This document shows, in pieces, positions 22,727 through 33,700 of a stretch of DNA of 64,000 bases. Source of the stretch: Eucommia ulmoides (Eukaryota; Streptophyta; Magnoliopsida; Garryales; Eucommiaceae); contig CM028333.1 of NCBI GenBank assembly GCA_016647705.1, positions 16,613,743 to 16,677,742 of the forward strand. The letters run 5' to 3'. The notes beneath the pieces are model-generated. The model ran no database searches. It saw nothing but the letters and a program-made list of their open reading frames with translations, and had not been told where the DNA came from. The position numbers were made by a program, and so were the translations under genes. Each line of letters opens with the position of its first letter. Position 1 is the first letter of the stretch.

Positions 22727-23560
22727 CTGAGATTAAGATTGACGAACGACACGGCAGAGTAGTTGTTGCAGCAGCAGATGCAAAATTATAATGCTGACAA
22801 AGCTAGCTTTAAACAACGTATAAATTTATTGATCAGTTTTCCAAGCCTAATGCCTATACATATTGACTACCATTTATTGTAGCCATCTTGGCAAACCTTT
22901 TGTGGCCCTCATGATATATGGCTAATCTCCAATACTTCAAAAAGAATAAATATTTTTTAATTGTCATTGGGCCCCCAAAGCCCAACTCTTTGGTAAATTT
23001 ACCTCCACTTATCTTTTTTATTTTATCAAAATCCCAACTTTAAAATTATATATTATTTTTCAGTGAAAAATAGCCCTCAACTAACTCTTTTAATAATAAA
23101 TAATAATTATCACAAAAAATTTCAAATTTTTTACACAATCACAGTAAATAATTCATTTATCACCTGATAATAAATATTTGTTATCGCACCATCACCATTA
23201 TAACAAATAATTATTAACCACCGTCACCACCATAACAAAATATTTACAATCATGACAACAAATACTATCACCGCCACCACTATATCAAATATCTACCTTC
23301 ACCATCTCTACAATCAATATTCATTGTCACTAATACCACAATGGCGACAAATGTTATCACCACCACCATAACAAATAATAACTATCACCATAACAAATAT
23401 TAATTATTACCACATAAAATATTAATTATCACCACAACAATCACCGAGAACCACAAATATCAAAATTATATAACTAAAAACATATAAAAAAATAAAAAAA
23501 TTATATAAAATTTAGTTTTATTTCTAGAAAATAATCAAAAGAAAAAAAATTAATTTCAAC
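21736..23560. other. Noncoding AT-rich spacer with simple repeats
   Basis: No gene is seen. It holds an imperfect 51-bp tandem duplication (22309-22354 and 22360-22403, 'agacagagcaagtgaag'), an (AT)n tract at 22693-22722, and a long run of variants of 'caccaccataacaaata' from about 23150 to 23450, which behaves like a degenerate minisatellite. Confidence 0.7.
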
Positions 23561-24095
23561 CTACAAAAAATAGAAATTTAATTGTATAAAAAAACTGAAA
23601 AACTTTAAAAAGAAAATATGAGCTCTGGCCGCACGAGATAGAGAGAATCTGATGTTGGGGGTGGTGGCGGTGACATGAGAAAGAGAGCAGATAGCGGCGG
23701 TGGTGGAGTTGAACAACGGTGGAGTGAGAACCGTCGGATCGCGACCATGATATATGTCGTAACGACCTTGATTTAGCCGTCGAAGGCCAGATCTGGGCCC
23801 TAATCTGGAGATTCTGGTCGAACCCGGATCCGCAAAATTTTGAAAATCTAGAAAGAAAAAAAAAAGTCGTCGACGATGGAGGGAGGGAGAATTATTGCTA
23901 GATCGGGCCAGAACTTGACCAGATATAGCCGCGGCAGTGGACAAAAGGTTGTCTTGCTGCCGCCTCTGCTATATATATATAGAAAGAGAGAGAGATAGAG
24001 AGAGATATGACACGAACTTTGGTGGCCAGATTGCCGAGGATGTTGGTGGCGATCAACAGTGATGTCGTGAGGTGATGCCGGTGGTTGCCGATGTT
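23561..24095. other. GC-richer block, probably TE interior
   Basis: 'ggcggtggtgg' variants, 'gagagagagatagagagag' runs and a long minus-strand open frame (23561-23944) without a recognisable domain. Compositionally it resembles the GC-rich cores of the foldback/MULE-like elements in this window. No termini were identified. Confidence 0.4.
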
Positions 24096-24861
24096 GCAGG
24101 GGTAGAGGTTAAATAATTACTCGCCTAGCTGACCCGCTCGCCTAGCCCGTCTGACCCACTCTTGGGTCGGTCAGATTTCACTCTCTATTTTTTTTATTTT
24201 TCACCTGACCCGCCCACCCAACAAGAGAGAGAAAAAAGATCGAATTTACCACTCCCACCGCCAGGCCAGCCCGAATTCGACCGAATACACTGTTCACTAA
24301 CAACCCCCCCCCCCCCCTAAACCTCTCATATTACAAAAATACCCTACATATATATCAAGTGATAAAAACCCTAATGTGTCATTATCTCATTTGTGGTCGC
24401 CATTTCACTCGATCTTTCTCCTCTCTCTCTCAGTTCTTTCTCTCAAGTTAACTCTCGTCCTCCATGGAAGTCGTCGTCATCTTCATCGTCCTCTGGCAAA
24501 GATATGTCATTAACTCCCATCCTCCGGTGAAGATCTGTTTATGTGTTTCCGCGCTCTCTCTCTCTCTCAACCCGAAGCCTTCGTCATCATCGATGTTGTT
24601 CATCTTTTTAGTTAGGGTTTCTAATCTTTTTAGTTGTTTGCTTTGTTGTTCATCTGATCTGAAATTCTGATTTGTTCATCCTTCATCTTGAATTCTTACC
24701 CGAAACTCGATCGAAATCCGACCGCATCCGATAGACCCGAACCTGATCGAACTTTTGCTGCTTCGAATCGGGGTCGGTCGGTCATCAATACTCAAAAAAA
24801 CTTCGGGTTGGCCAAAAAATGACTCTCCCCAGACCGATCTGACCGATTTTCACCCTAGGTG
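24096..24861. mobile_element. Likely non-autonomous hAT element
   Basis: The left edge 'aggggtagaggtt' and right edge 'gattttcaccctag' could be terminal inverted repeats. Both subterminal regions are full of 'gacccg', 'gaccga' and 'cggtcgg' variants (24120-24290 and 24700-24850), as in hAT elements. A 14-base C run lies at 24304-24317. The interior looks like a gene leader with 'tctctctctc' but has no clear coding sequence. Confidence 0.45.
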
Positions 24862-25119
24862 TGGGTCTCTGTGGTTCTTGGAACAATAAGAATGGTGGAT
24901 GGAAGGTCGGGGTAGATGTCACTGGAAATGAGAAGTTGGTAGAAGCTTGAGAAGATTTTAGTTTTTCAAGAGGGCAATTTCGATATTTCAATTTTAATAA
25001 TTAGACTTTTTATATGGGGCATGTACCATTTCAATTTTATATGGCGAAAAAAATTATTGATTTAGCCTATGACATTTTCTTTGCACCAATAATTTTTTTT
25101 GTCTTTTTATGACCAAAAT

Positions 25120-25600
25120 ATCCCTCATGTAGATGTAGAATGTATCATTCAACACTTGTGGGTGTTGAATGTAACATCAATTTTTTTTTTTTTTTTTGTT
25201 ATGATGTTATTTTTTTCTGACCAAAACATCTCTCATATGAGTGTTGAATGTAACATCAATTGTTTGTTTGTTTTTACTTTTTTTACGATATTACATTCAA
25301 CAGGTGTTGAATGTAACATCAATTATTCTCATATTTTTATGAATCGCATTATACGTGGATGTTACATTCAACACCCGTGGATATTGAATGTAACATCAAA
25401 CACTTGTGGATGTTGAATATAATATCAATTATTCTCATATTTTTATGGATCGTATTATACGTTGATGTTACATTCAAGACATGTAGATGTTGAATGTAAC
25501 ATTAATTGTTCTATTATTTTATGTATCCACGGTTAAAAACCATATGATATTATATTCAACACTTGTGGATGTTGAATGTAACATCAACTGTTACCAATAA
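25120..25600. repeat. Series of hairpins built from 'gttgaatgtaacatc'
   Basis: At least four copies of 'gatgttacattcaacac', a short spacer, then 'gttgaatgtaacatc' occur near 25290, 25358, 25462 and 25545. Each makes a stem of about 15-17 bp, at roughly 85-100 bp spacing, joined by 'aattattctcatatttttatg'. It is the counterpart of the 5671-6080 series. Confidence 0.75.
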
Positions 25601-25735
25601 ACTACAAATTGCATGGTACAAAGTGTAAAAAATACAAAAGATGAAAATATATTTTCTAGCTGTCAAGCATTATAGCACCAAGAGGAAGGCCCTAAAAGGT
25701 AGACTTCTTTCTCTCTATACTTTCTCTCTTTATTT

Positions 25736-25990
25736 TTGTGTACTTTCTCACTTCCTATTTTTCCAATTGAAAACATTTACAGCTGCGGCTATCGCGAATG
25801 GCCGCTGCTATTGACGTCATGGCACATATGTGATTTGATGAAGAATACATACGGAAAACGGTCGTTCGTTGCAACTAGAACAAGGAAGCGAATGGAGAAA
25901 ATCCACATCGTTGAAGTCGACGAAGCCGGCGAAATAAGCGGTTACGATAAGTACAGCTCGATTGAAGACGAAGACACATTTGCAAATTGA
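25736..25990 (+). CDS. Unrecognised 84-codon open frame
   Basis: The frame runs from ATG at 25736 to TGA at 25988-25990. Its second half, from about 25840, is hydrophilic and protein-like in composition (RTRKRMEKIHIVEVDEAGEI then an acidic end). I recognise no family. It lies next to the hairpin series and before 'gggagtaaccggtaaat' repeats, so it may be a host-gene piece captured by a transposon, or chance. Confidence 0.25.
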   Translation: MCTFSLPIFPIENIYSCGYREWPLLLTSWHICDLMKNTYGKRSFVATRTRKRMEKIHIVEVDEAGEISGYDKYSSIEDEDTFAN

Positions 25991-26699
25991 TCGGTGCTTT
26001 GGAAGGAAGACGCAAATCACTGAAGGGCATTTAGGTAGACTTGTCCCTCGCCATTTTTGAAAATGGGAGTTTTCGGTACAAAATTTACCAGCGATGGAAG
26101 TAATCGGTGCAAGAAAAAGATGTCGATGTGAGTAATCGATGCAAGAAAAAGGTGATGGGAGTAACCGGTAAATAGTTTTGTATTTTGGGAGTAATTGGTA
26201 ATTTTTCCTTTTTATATTTCTTTTTTGATAAATGGGGTTTTGACAAAAGAAAAAGTGGGCCTATGGCCCATTTTAATTTTCTCAAAAAAGTTGGGGTTGT
26301 CTTTAAATAATCCCTTGAAAAAATAGAGTGTACAATAAAAATAGGATTTATCCATTTAGATATGTATTTTCTGAAAAATTAAATATATAATCACACTATT
26401 TTTTTTACAATAAATATTTGGAACTAGGATAATAAACATCTTAATTATGATTTAAATGATACAACTAATACTGAATTAGTCATATTTTAAAAGTATAATT
26501 TTATTTTTTTTAATTTAATTTCAAAATATTAATTAATTATTTAAATTTATTTAATTTTAAAAGTTGTATAATTAAATTAAAAAAATTAAAAGATAATTTT
26601 ATGATTAAATTTTAATTTTCTCTACTACTTAGCTGATAATGTAAGTTCTTTTCATTTAATTAAAAAAGAAAAAAGAGCATCAACTCATAGTGAGTCGAT
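25991..26699. other. Noncoding spacer before the chromovirus
   Basis: It contains two variants of 'agtaatcg(g/a)tgcaagaaaaag' near 26100 and 26131, then very AT-rich sequence. The last four bases, 26696-26699 (cgat), match the four bases following the chromovirus 3' LTR. Confidence 0.6.
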
Positions 26700-27218
26700 T
26701 GTGACATCCCTTAGACTGTTGTACCCTTCCTTAGAGAATTATCTAAATATGAAGGTCAAATCATGTATATATAGGGGTATGGAAGAGAGTTACCATGGAG
26801 GTTCCATAATTTCTAGAATATTTTAGGATATTGTAAAGAACTCTGGAGTACCCTAGATAACTCCCTTATCTTCTTCACCCTTCTAGAGAAATCCAATCTA
26901 GAGCTTTCCTTTGTAAATATCTCATAGAATTCTTTAGATGATAGATTGTAGTCGTGAAATTGAAATGATCTCGGTTGTCCATTGTAAAGTCCATGGCCGA
27001 TATAAAGGGGAAGGAGCTCATTTGCTCCTAACCAAGTAAAGAATTGCAATACAAGCTTTCTCATTCTCCCAAACTCTCTCTCTCTCCAAAGCTTTCTAGT
27101 TTTTTTTTTTTCCTTATGTTTGGTTGATTATCTTGGCAAGGCTTACTTAGTCCTTCCAAGGGGTTGAAATCGAGACTAAGTGTCGCACGGTTACTTTGGA
27201 AAAAGTAAGTCCGTGATA
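26700..27218 (+). repeat. Chromovirus 5' LTR
   Basis: 519 bp from TGTGACATCCC to CCGTGATA. TATA box at 27001-27007 (TATAAAG). The terminal CA has mutated to TA, while the 3' LTR keeps CA. Confidence 0.9.
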
Positions 27219-27220
27219 GT

Positions 27221-27232
27221 TGGTATCAGAGC
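27221..27232 (+). other. Chromovirus primer-binding site (initiator tRNA-Met)
   Basis: TGGTATCAGAGC, two bases after the LTR end, is complementary to the 3' end of initiator methionine tRNA, the usual primer of plant chromoviruses and Copia elements. Confidence 0.9.
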
Positions 27233-27259
27233 TCGAGGGATCGAGCTTGGATTGTGGCA

Positions 27260-27695
27260 ATGGCATCAACCGAAACTTCGACTTTGGAGGAATCTGTGAT
27301 GGAACGCAGTCGAGATGAGAGTCATTCCCCAACCCAAAAAGGTAAAAGGACCAAGTTTAAGGATGCTGCCTCGAGCCTGTAGGGTAGGGCGACCCATCTT
27401 GAAGAGACCTTGGCGAAGGTGAAGTTCGATTTCGAGGACATGGGACAACAAATTCAAAGCTTAGAGTTAGAAAACCAAGCAATCAACGAAGGTATACAGG
27501 TGTCCCTTTGTGAACATGGTGGTTCACTACGAAGAGAGGTACGTTCCCTTCGGGATTAGGTCTTCTTAGAGCTAAAGAACCTATGAAAGCACTTCGAAAG
27601 TGAACTCTCCAACATTTGGGCTAAGTTGGGAGAAAGCCTAAAACGTTGCTATGAAGGCGAACTCTCCAACATTTGGGCTGAGTTGGAAGAAAGCC
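27260..27695 (+). pseudogene. Chromovirus gag, N-terminal part
   Basis: From ATG 27260 the frame reads MASTETSTLEESVMERSRDE with a heptad-rich, probably coiled-coil region (THLEETLAKVKFDFEDMGQQ). It has in-frame stops at 27380 (CAG to TAG), near 27557 and near 27584. A 57-bp (19-codon) duplication, ELSNIWAKLGESL then ELSNIWAELEESL, lies at 27602 and 27659. The frame is cut at 27696 by the Copia LTR and resumes, with loss of the capsid core, after about 31040. Confidence 0.75.
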
Positions 27696-29138
27696 TGTTG
27701 ATCCTAAGATTTTGATGGATAATTAAATATTGATATTTTTTGTGGAACTAATGAGTTTATTAAGTGTTTCAGTGATAAAGTTCCATTGACGTTTTAAGCA
27801 TGAAGAAATTATTGAAGAAGGTCATTGATACAAGAGACAGTCAAAGAGAAGAGCATTAACAGACCGAAGATTTTGAAGAATCTAGGAAAAACAACTCAAG
27901 TTAATTTTTACTTTTAATGTATCCCGATTATGATCACACATGATACAAAAATGAATTTATGATTATATGCGTTTTTTATAGGATCCTAATTAGTTAAATA
28001 TATTTGCTCCTATGTGAAATTGAACAATAAATATTGATTTAAGAAAGATTAGAAATAAAATTGATTTAAAGAGTCAATTAAGTTAACCAAGAAAATAAAT
28101 TGGTTAAAGGGACAAAAACGTAGAAGAAGTTGAGTTAAGAAAATTAATTAAGGAGAGAAGTTCCAACAGGATCAGTCAACCAACCAACACGGATTGGTCA
28201 GCCAATTATAAGGAGCTGGGAAACGATTTAGTCTCTAAATTGTTTGGTCGACAACTAGGTCAACCTATGGCCAAAAGTGAAACTCTCTGAATCGTTAGGT
28301 CGACAGATCGAGGAGTAGCGGTCGACCTACCATAGCTGGAATTTGGCCTGGAGAGCATCCTAAATTGTTCGGTCGACCGACAAGCTTGAATTTTTGGCTT
28401 GGGCTACAACCTAAATTGTTCGGTCGACTTATAAACTTTGGTCGGTCAACTGATGGTCAGGTTTCAGGATTAGAGGATTTCGTGGATTTTTTTAAAAGGT
28501 AGCCATTACTAACCATTTTATGGTTAGAATATAAGAGTTATCTTAGGAATCTGATGGTATTTAAGATATGACATTGATATTTTGTTATCCTTATAGATAT
28601 GGTTTATATAATTTAATTATTTCTCAAATTGGTTCATATAATTCTTTCTATCCTATCTAATTGAGATTGAAAAAATATTTAAGAGACTAAATTGAATATT
28701 TTAAAAGATATAATTGAGTGAATTATAACAGGATTGAGTCATAATGATATAATGAGTTTATAAGTTCAATTAATTGTCATGATATGTGGGAACTAGCCGT
28801 TGAAGGGCTTGTTTCATTTCCTTATAAATAAACCTGCAGATTTTTAATATTGGGATTCCAAAAAAATCAAGAACTAAGTGTTTGTGAGCTTTCTGAGAGA
28901 TATCATTCTATCAAGAACCTTGAGTTCGTGAGCTTTCTGAAAGTTATCATTCTGATATTATACTGAAAAAATATTGTGAGATTATTCTAGGGTTAAAGTT
29001 CCAAAGTTAAAGTTTTTGAGTTAAAGTGTTAATTTATTTGGCGTCACCGATCTGAGTTGTCTAGCGATCTGATCTGCAATCTTTCAGTGTTTTTCTAGTG
29101 AGATTGTTCTAAGCTTATTCTTTATTATTATTATTATG

Positions 29139-29204
<66 letters not shown>

Positions 29205-30269
29205 GTTATTGTTTGCTTGATTATTTGATTTTGTGAAATCGTTTTTTGAACTTTAAAAGTATAAAAATCTTTGAAAATGATTTTGGTGATAATCTGATTA
29301 CGTGCTCAATTTTGTGCTACTTGTATTAATTTTTATAATCAGATTTTATATTCATCAGTTAATTCTATCACTAGTAATTATCGGGATATTAATTGAGTTT
29401 AAATTAATTTGGGGTGATAGAAGCTCCAAGTGAATTTTTTTTTTTATCAATTTTGTAATTGGTGAGTTGTATTCGGATTAGATACTATTGGAAGTATCTA
29501 ATCAAGGATAACTGGTTTCAATCTCTTCCGATAAAGAGATTGATCTTTGATCTTGTCTAAAGTATAAAAAGATTAGGCTACTCTTTTCCCGTGAAAAGAG
29601 GTAGAGGTAATTCTTCCTGACTAAAATTATTTTTGAGTGAATTTGTAATAGTTCAATCCTTACTGGGTAAAAGAATACTTGGAGTATTTTTGTGAAGTTT
29701 GATTCTTAGCCTAAGTATAAAAGAATTAGGTTAATCCTTAGCCTGTGAAATGATTAGGTTGGTCTTGAGCCTAGGAAAAAGATAAGATTATTCTTGAGCC
29801 TGATAAAAAGAAAAGGTTATTCCTGAGCCTGAAAAAAGGAAGTTATAAAGGTTGATTCTGAGCCTACAAAAAGAATTATTGTGTAAAGGTTTGGTTCCTA
29901 CCTATTTAAAGGAATTTTAGTGATTTAGTGGGTGCGAATCTCCGTTCGGCTCGGAGGACTGGATTTTCCAAGAGTGGTTTGGTGAATCAGGATATATCAT
30001 GATGTACTGCATTGTTATTTTCTTCATTTCCTGTTGTTTGGGTGTGCACGTAGATTTGAACACTTATCCGTTGCATTATAAAGACAATAATCGATTTAGG
30101 ATAAATTGGTTAATTGATTAATTTAATTGTTTGAAAATTTAAGTGTTATAAAGATAATAATTAATTTAGGATAAAATTAATTATTTGTATTTTCAAGTGT
30201 TAATTATTTTGAGTTAAATTTTTATTACTACCCAATTCACCCCCTCTTGGGTAGCTCACTAGGCCAACA
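27696..30269 (+). mobile_element. 5' LTR of a SIRE/Maximus-like Copia (2574 bp)
   Basis: It starts TGTTGATCCTAAG inside the chromovirus gag and ends GGCCAACA just before 'attaatatcagagttgg', a mutated tRNA-Met primer-binding site. Its last ~150 bp, with 'caccccctcttgggtagctc', recur inverted at 52294-52420. It contains an (ATT)n run (29122-29210), four spaced 'attgttcggtcgac' variants (28230-28440) and a 'gagcctgataaaaag' series (29700-29880). Lengthy LTRs of this kind are typical of SIRE/Maximus Copia. Confidence 0.8.
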
Positions 30270-31040
30270 ATTAATATCAGAGTTGGTTTTAACTCGATTA
30301 GGCTTAACATTCTACAAACCGGTCATCTGCACACACCATAGATGATGTGTTTTGTGTATCCTCTTTTGATGGTGATAGATCCTTATATGATAATGTGATA
30401 TTTGATTACTGTGATATTAGTGGTAGTGATGGAGATGATGATAATGAAAATATCCATATTGTTATAGAAAAATTACTTTCTTTCATATTACATTTTGTCA
30501 AAGAGAGCTTGAGTTTAAAAAGAAAAATTGATTCTTTTGAAAATGGAAAAAAAACTGTTCAAAAAATCTAAAGTGCATTTGGATGATTATTGTGGTATAA
30601 AAGAGTTTTCAGACATTATTTTTGAAATTAATAATTTGCTCTCTAAAGTGGATTTTCTTGAAAATGAAAACATAATTTTTAAAAAATAATTTTGACATGA
30701 TTTCCAAGCAAAGGTCAAATCTTGTTTCTAAAATCGATATACTTAAGAAAAAAAAATTGAAAAATCAAAATCTGACCTTAAGACTGTTTCAAGAGATTTT
30801 GAGAATAATTTTTCTAATCAAAGTAGATATGTTTCATCGTCTCGTCCTTCATCACAAGCCAGTGATAGTTTTGTTGATATTGTTGGAAATTATTCTTATT
30901 TTACATCTTGTGCTTTCTATGATAAATCGAATTTGAGATGTTATTATAATAGGGTTAGATATTTTAAAATATCATGTACATTCAGGAATCCTAAATTTAT
31001 GTCTAACAATAATAGATCCAAAATGAAGTAGATACCGAAG
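30270..31040 (+). pseudogene. Copia gag remnant
   Basis: Fragments in shifting frames fit a SIRE-like gag: an acidic segment with SFDGDRSLYDNVIFDYCD at about 30350, lysine-rich coiled segments, and near 30900-31040 a decayed knuckle (LRCYYNRVRYFKISCTFRNP) followed by NNNRSKMK-stop-IPK. Copia pol and 3' LTR are missing; chromovirus gag resumes near 31040. One deletion spanning Copia gag, pol, 3' LTR and part of the host gag would explain this. Confidence 0.65.
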
Positions 31041-31735
31041 ATAGCTGTTGAAATGTCTTTCGCAGAGTTACATAATGTCGGGAGTAGACCGGAAGGAACG
31101 AACAAAGAGGTTATATCAAAGTCAAGACAGAAATTCACCAAGGATTTACTAGCAACGCGTGCAAAGCGAAAAGATTTATCAAAACCAAAGGTGAGGTTGC
31201 AAAGAAGCTACAAGAGATATGTGCAAAGAGAAAAGATGTACCAAAGCCAAAGCGGGATATCACCGCTCTAACACTCGAAATCCCAGATTTGGCTGACAAG
31301 GATAAATTGTTCTACTTCCTTGATGAGTTGGAAAATTGGGCTAAGACGAATTTAAGACATCGAGGCATGCAAAATTTCTCTAATACTCTAGTCGCAGCAG
31401 AATCGCTCATCGACTATAGTTCTAGGGACGAAACACCCAAGACGAAGGAGAAGCCCAAGAAATTTAATCAGGTAAAAGGGGGGAGACAAGGTATCTCAAG
31501 ACGTTGGGGGTCACAAACCCTCATTCGAAAAAGAAAAGTCGTTGAATGCCAAAGATAAGGACTGCTCTCGACCCGAAAGCAATTGTTTCATTTGCAATGG
31601 GCCACATTGGGTACGAAAGTGTCCTAAATGAAAAGCCCTTAACTCCAAGACAACGGAGTATGAGGAATAACATAGCCAACAAGAATATGAGGTACACATG
31701 GGTCCCTTCGTCTATTAAACGCCATTAAGGCTAAA
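31041..31735 (+). pseudogene. Chromovirus gag C-terminal part with zinc knuckle
   Basis: Readable pieces are KKLQEICAKRKDVPKPKRDI, then ADKDKLFYFLDELENWAKTN (31289 frame) and SNTLVAAESLIDYSSRDE, as in the gag C-terminus of chromoviruses. A knuckle CFICNGPHWVRKC (CX2CX3HX4C) lies at about 31580-31625 in another frame. Frameshifts and stops break it. Confidence 0.75.
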
Positions 31736-31756
31736 TGTTCCATGCCAGAAGCTTCA

Positions 31757-32215
31757 CCGAAAGGGCTAATGTTCGTTGAAGCAAAGATCAATGGGTTGCT
31801 TACTAAGGCCCTAATCGATACCGGAGCGAGTCATAACTTCGTCTCGGCGAATGAGACAAGAAGACTAAAGCTCAATTTCATTAAGGAATGAGATACAATA
31901 AAAGTTGTGAAATCGGCGACCCAACTGATACAAAGCGTGGCACGAGGCATACTTGCCAACATTGGACAATGGGAAGGCACGATGGATAGGTCGGTAGTAC
32001 CAATGGACGACTTCAAGGTCTTGATCGGGATAATATTCCTTGACAATGTAAAAGCTTTCCCTATTCTTTTTGCAAATTCGATGTGTATTATGGATAGTGG
32101 TAAGACTTATATGGTTCCTGCGGAATGTGCCGCTAAGATAAAAAAACAAGTCCTATCCGCTATACAATTCAAAAAGGCTTTCAAGAAGGGGGAATCCAGC
32201 TAACTTGTGGTGATG
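31757..32215 (+). pseudogene. Chromovirus aspartic protease
   Basis: The segment FVEAKINGLLTKALIDTGAS contains the catalytic DTG triad at about 31817-31831, followed by HNFVSANETRRLKLN, as expected for a retropepsin that cleaves Gag-Pol. A stop near 31888 (KE-stop-DT) interrupts it. The C-terminal part reads on to about 32200 in the same frame (MDDFKVLIGIIFLDNVKAFP). Confidence 0.8.
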
Positions 32216-33180
32216 AAAGAAACGACAAAAGACCTATTAGTTCCTGACTTACCCAAGTGTCGAGCGAAATCAAAAGTTTCCTTGAGGTTTGCAAGGACAT
32301 TATGCCAAATAAGTTAACAAAAAGGCTACCACCCCGGATGGAGGTAGACCACAAGATCGAGTTGGAACCCGGAGCCAAACCTCCGGCCATAGAACCCTAT
32401 CGGATGTCGCCTCCCGAACTTAAGGAGCTAAGAAGGCAACTCAATGAACTATTGGATGCCGAACACTTACGGGTGTCCAAAGCACTGTACGGGGCACTAT
32501 TGCTATTTCAAAAGAATAAAGACAGATCGTTGCAGATATGCATTGACTATCGGGCACTCAACAAGGTCACCATAAAGAACAAGTACCCAATTTCTTTGAT
32601 CGTGGATCTCTTTGATCGACTCCCTAAAGCACATTACTTCACCAAGCTAGACTTGCATTCAGGATACTATCAAGTCCGAATTGTCGAAGGAGACGAGGCC
32701 AAAATGACATGTGTGACAAGGTACGGTTCTTTCGAATTTCTTACTATGCCCTTCGGTCTTACCAATGCACCAACTACTTTTTGTACGTTAATGAACAAGA
32801 TTTTCCACCCGTTCCTCAATCATTTTGTTGTTGTCTACTTGGATGACATCCTTATCTATAGAGAGACCTTGGATGAACATGTCCAACATCTCAAACAAGT
32901 TTTCCAAGTACTATGAGAAAATGATCTTTATGTTAAGTTGGAAAAATGTTTGTTTACACAAGAAGAAGTATCATTCCTCAGCTACAAGGTGTGGTAAGGA
33001 AAGATAATGATGGAGACGTGCAAGGTGAGGGCAATTCAAGAATGGGAACCGCCCACGAAAGTGACGGAGTTACGTTCTTTCTTGAAACTTATCAACTATC
33101 ATCGGCACTTCATAAGGAGTTATTCAGCTCGAGCAGCCCCTCTCACCGATCTATTAAAGAAAGGCAAGGCATGAGAATGG
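32216..33180 (+). pseudogene. Chromovirus reverse transcriptase
   Basis: The longest intact stretch is 32257-32916: KSFLEVCKDIMPNKLTKRLP, then PYRMSPPELKELRRQLNELL, ICIDYRALNKVTIKNKYPI, FTKLDLHSGYYQVRI, YGSFEFLTMPFGLTNAP and the catalytic YLDDILIYRE near 32838. TGA at 32914 replaces an arginine codon (CGA). The frame then continues NDLYVKLEKCLFTQEEVSFL, a TAA near 32996, and ELRSFLKLINYHRHFIRSYS. The enzyme copies element RNA to DNA. The core catalytic Asp-Asp survives but stops and a frameshift inactivate the protein. Confidence 0.9.
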
Positions 33181-33700
33181 TCTGAGAAATACAAACATGC
33201 CTTTGTCGACTTGAAGAATATCGTCTTAAAGGAATTGATCTTGTGCTTGCCCAACTACTCTAAGCCATATGAGGTCTACACGGATGCCTCTGACTTTGCA
33301 ATTGGAGGAGTTCTTATGTAGGAAAGGCATCCTATGGCATACGAGAGTCGGAAACTAAATGACACCGAGAGGTGCTACACCGTCCAAGATAAATAAATGA
33401 CTATTGTTGTTCATTGCCTACGAACTTGGCAACATATCTCTTGGGGTCTTGGTTTGTCATCATGACCAACAATATTACCATAAGCTATTTCCAAACGCAA
33501 AAGAATTTGAGCCCAAAACAAGCACGATGGTAGGATTTTCTTGCCGAGTTTGACTATTGGCTGGAGTATAAGCCTGGGCGGGTTAATGTGGTAGCCGATG
33601 CCTTAAATCATAAGACTGAACTAATATATATCAGTAGTGCAAAATGCCCTTTGGTGGATCGTAGAAAAGATGGACTACAACATGATCCACTAGCCTAAAG
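33181..33700 (+). pseudogene. Chromovirus RNase H
   Basis: PNYSKPYEVYTDASDFAIGG (first catalytic Asp in the TDAS motif, about 33271-33310), then a TAG at 33319 (from CAG), HPMAYESRKLNDTERCYTVQ and a TAA near 33396. Beyond it, frames shift. The end of the domain, 'gtggtagccgatgcctta' (V-V-A-D-A-L), is still recognisable at about 33589. Confidence 0.8.

Noticed and set aside
27221..27240. Possible tRNA gene, from similarity to the tRNA-Met 3' end
   Set aside because: Only the 12-base primer-binding complement is present; there is no cloverleaf or Pol III promoter box.
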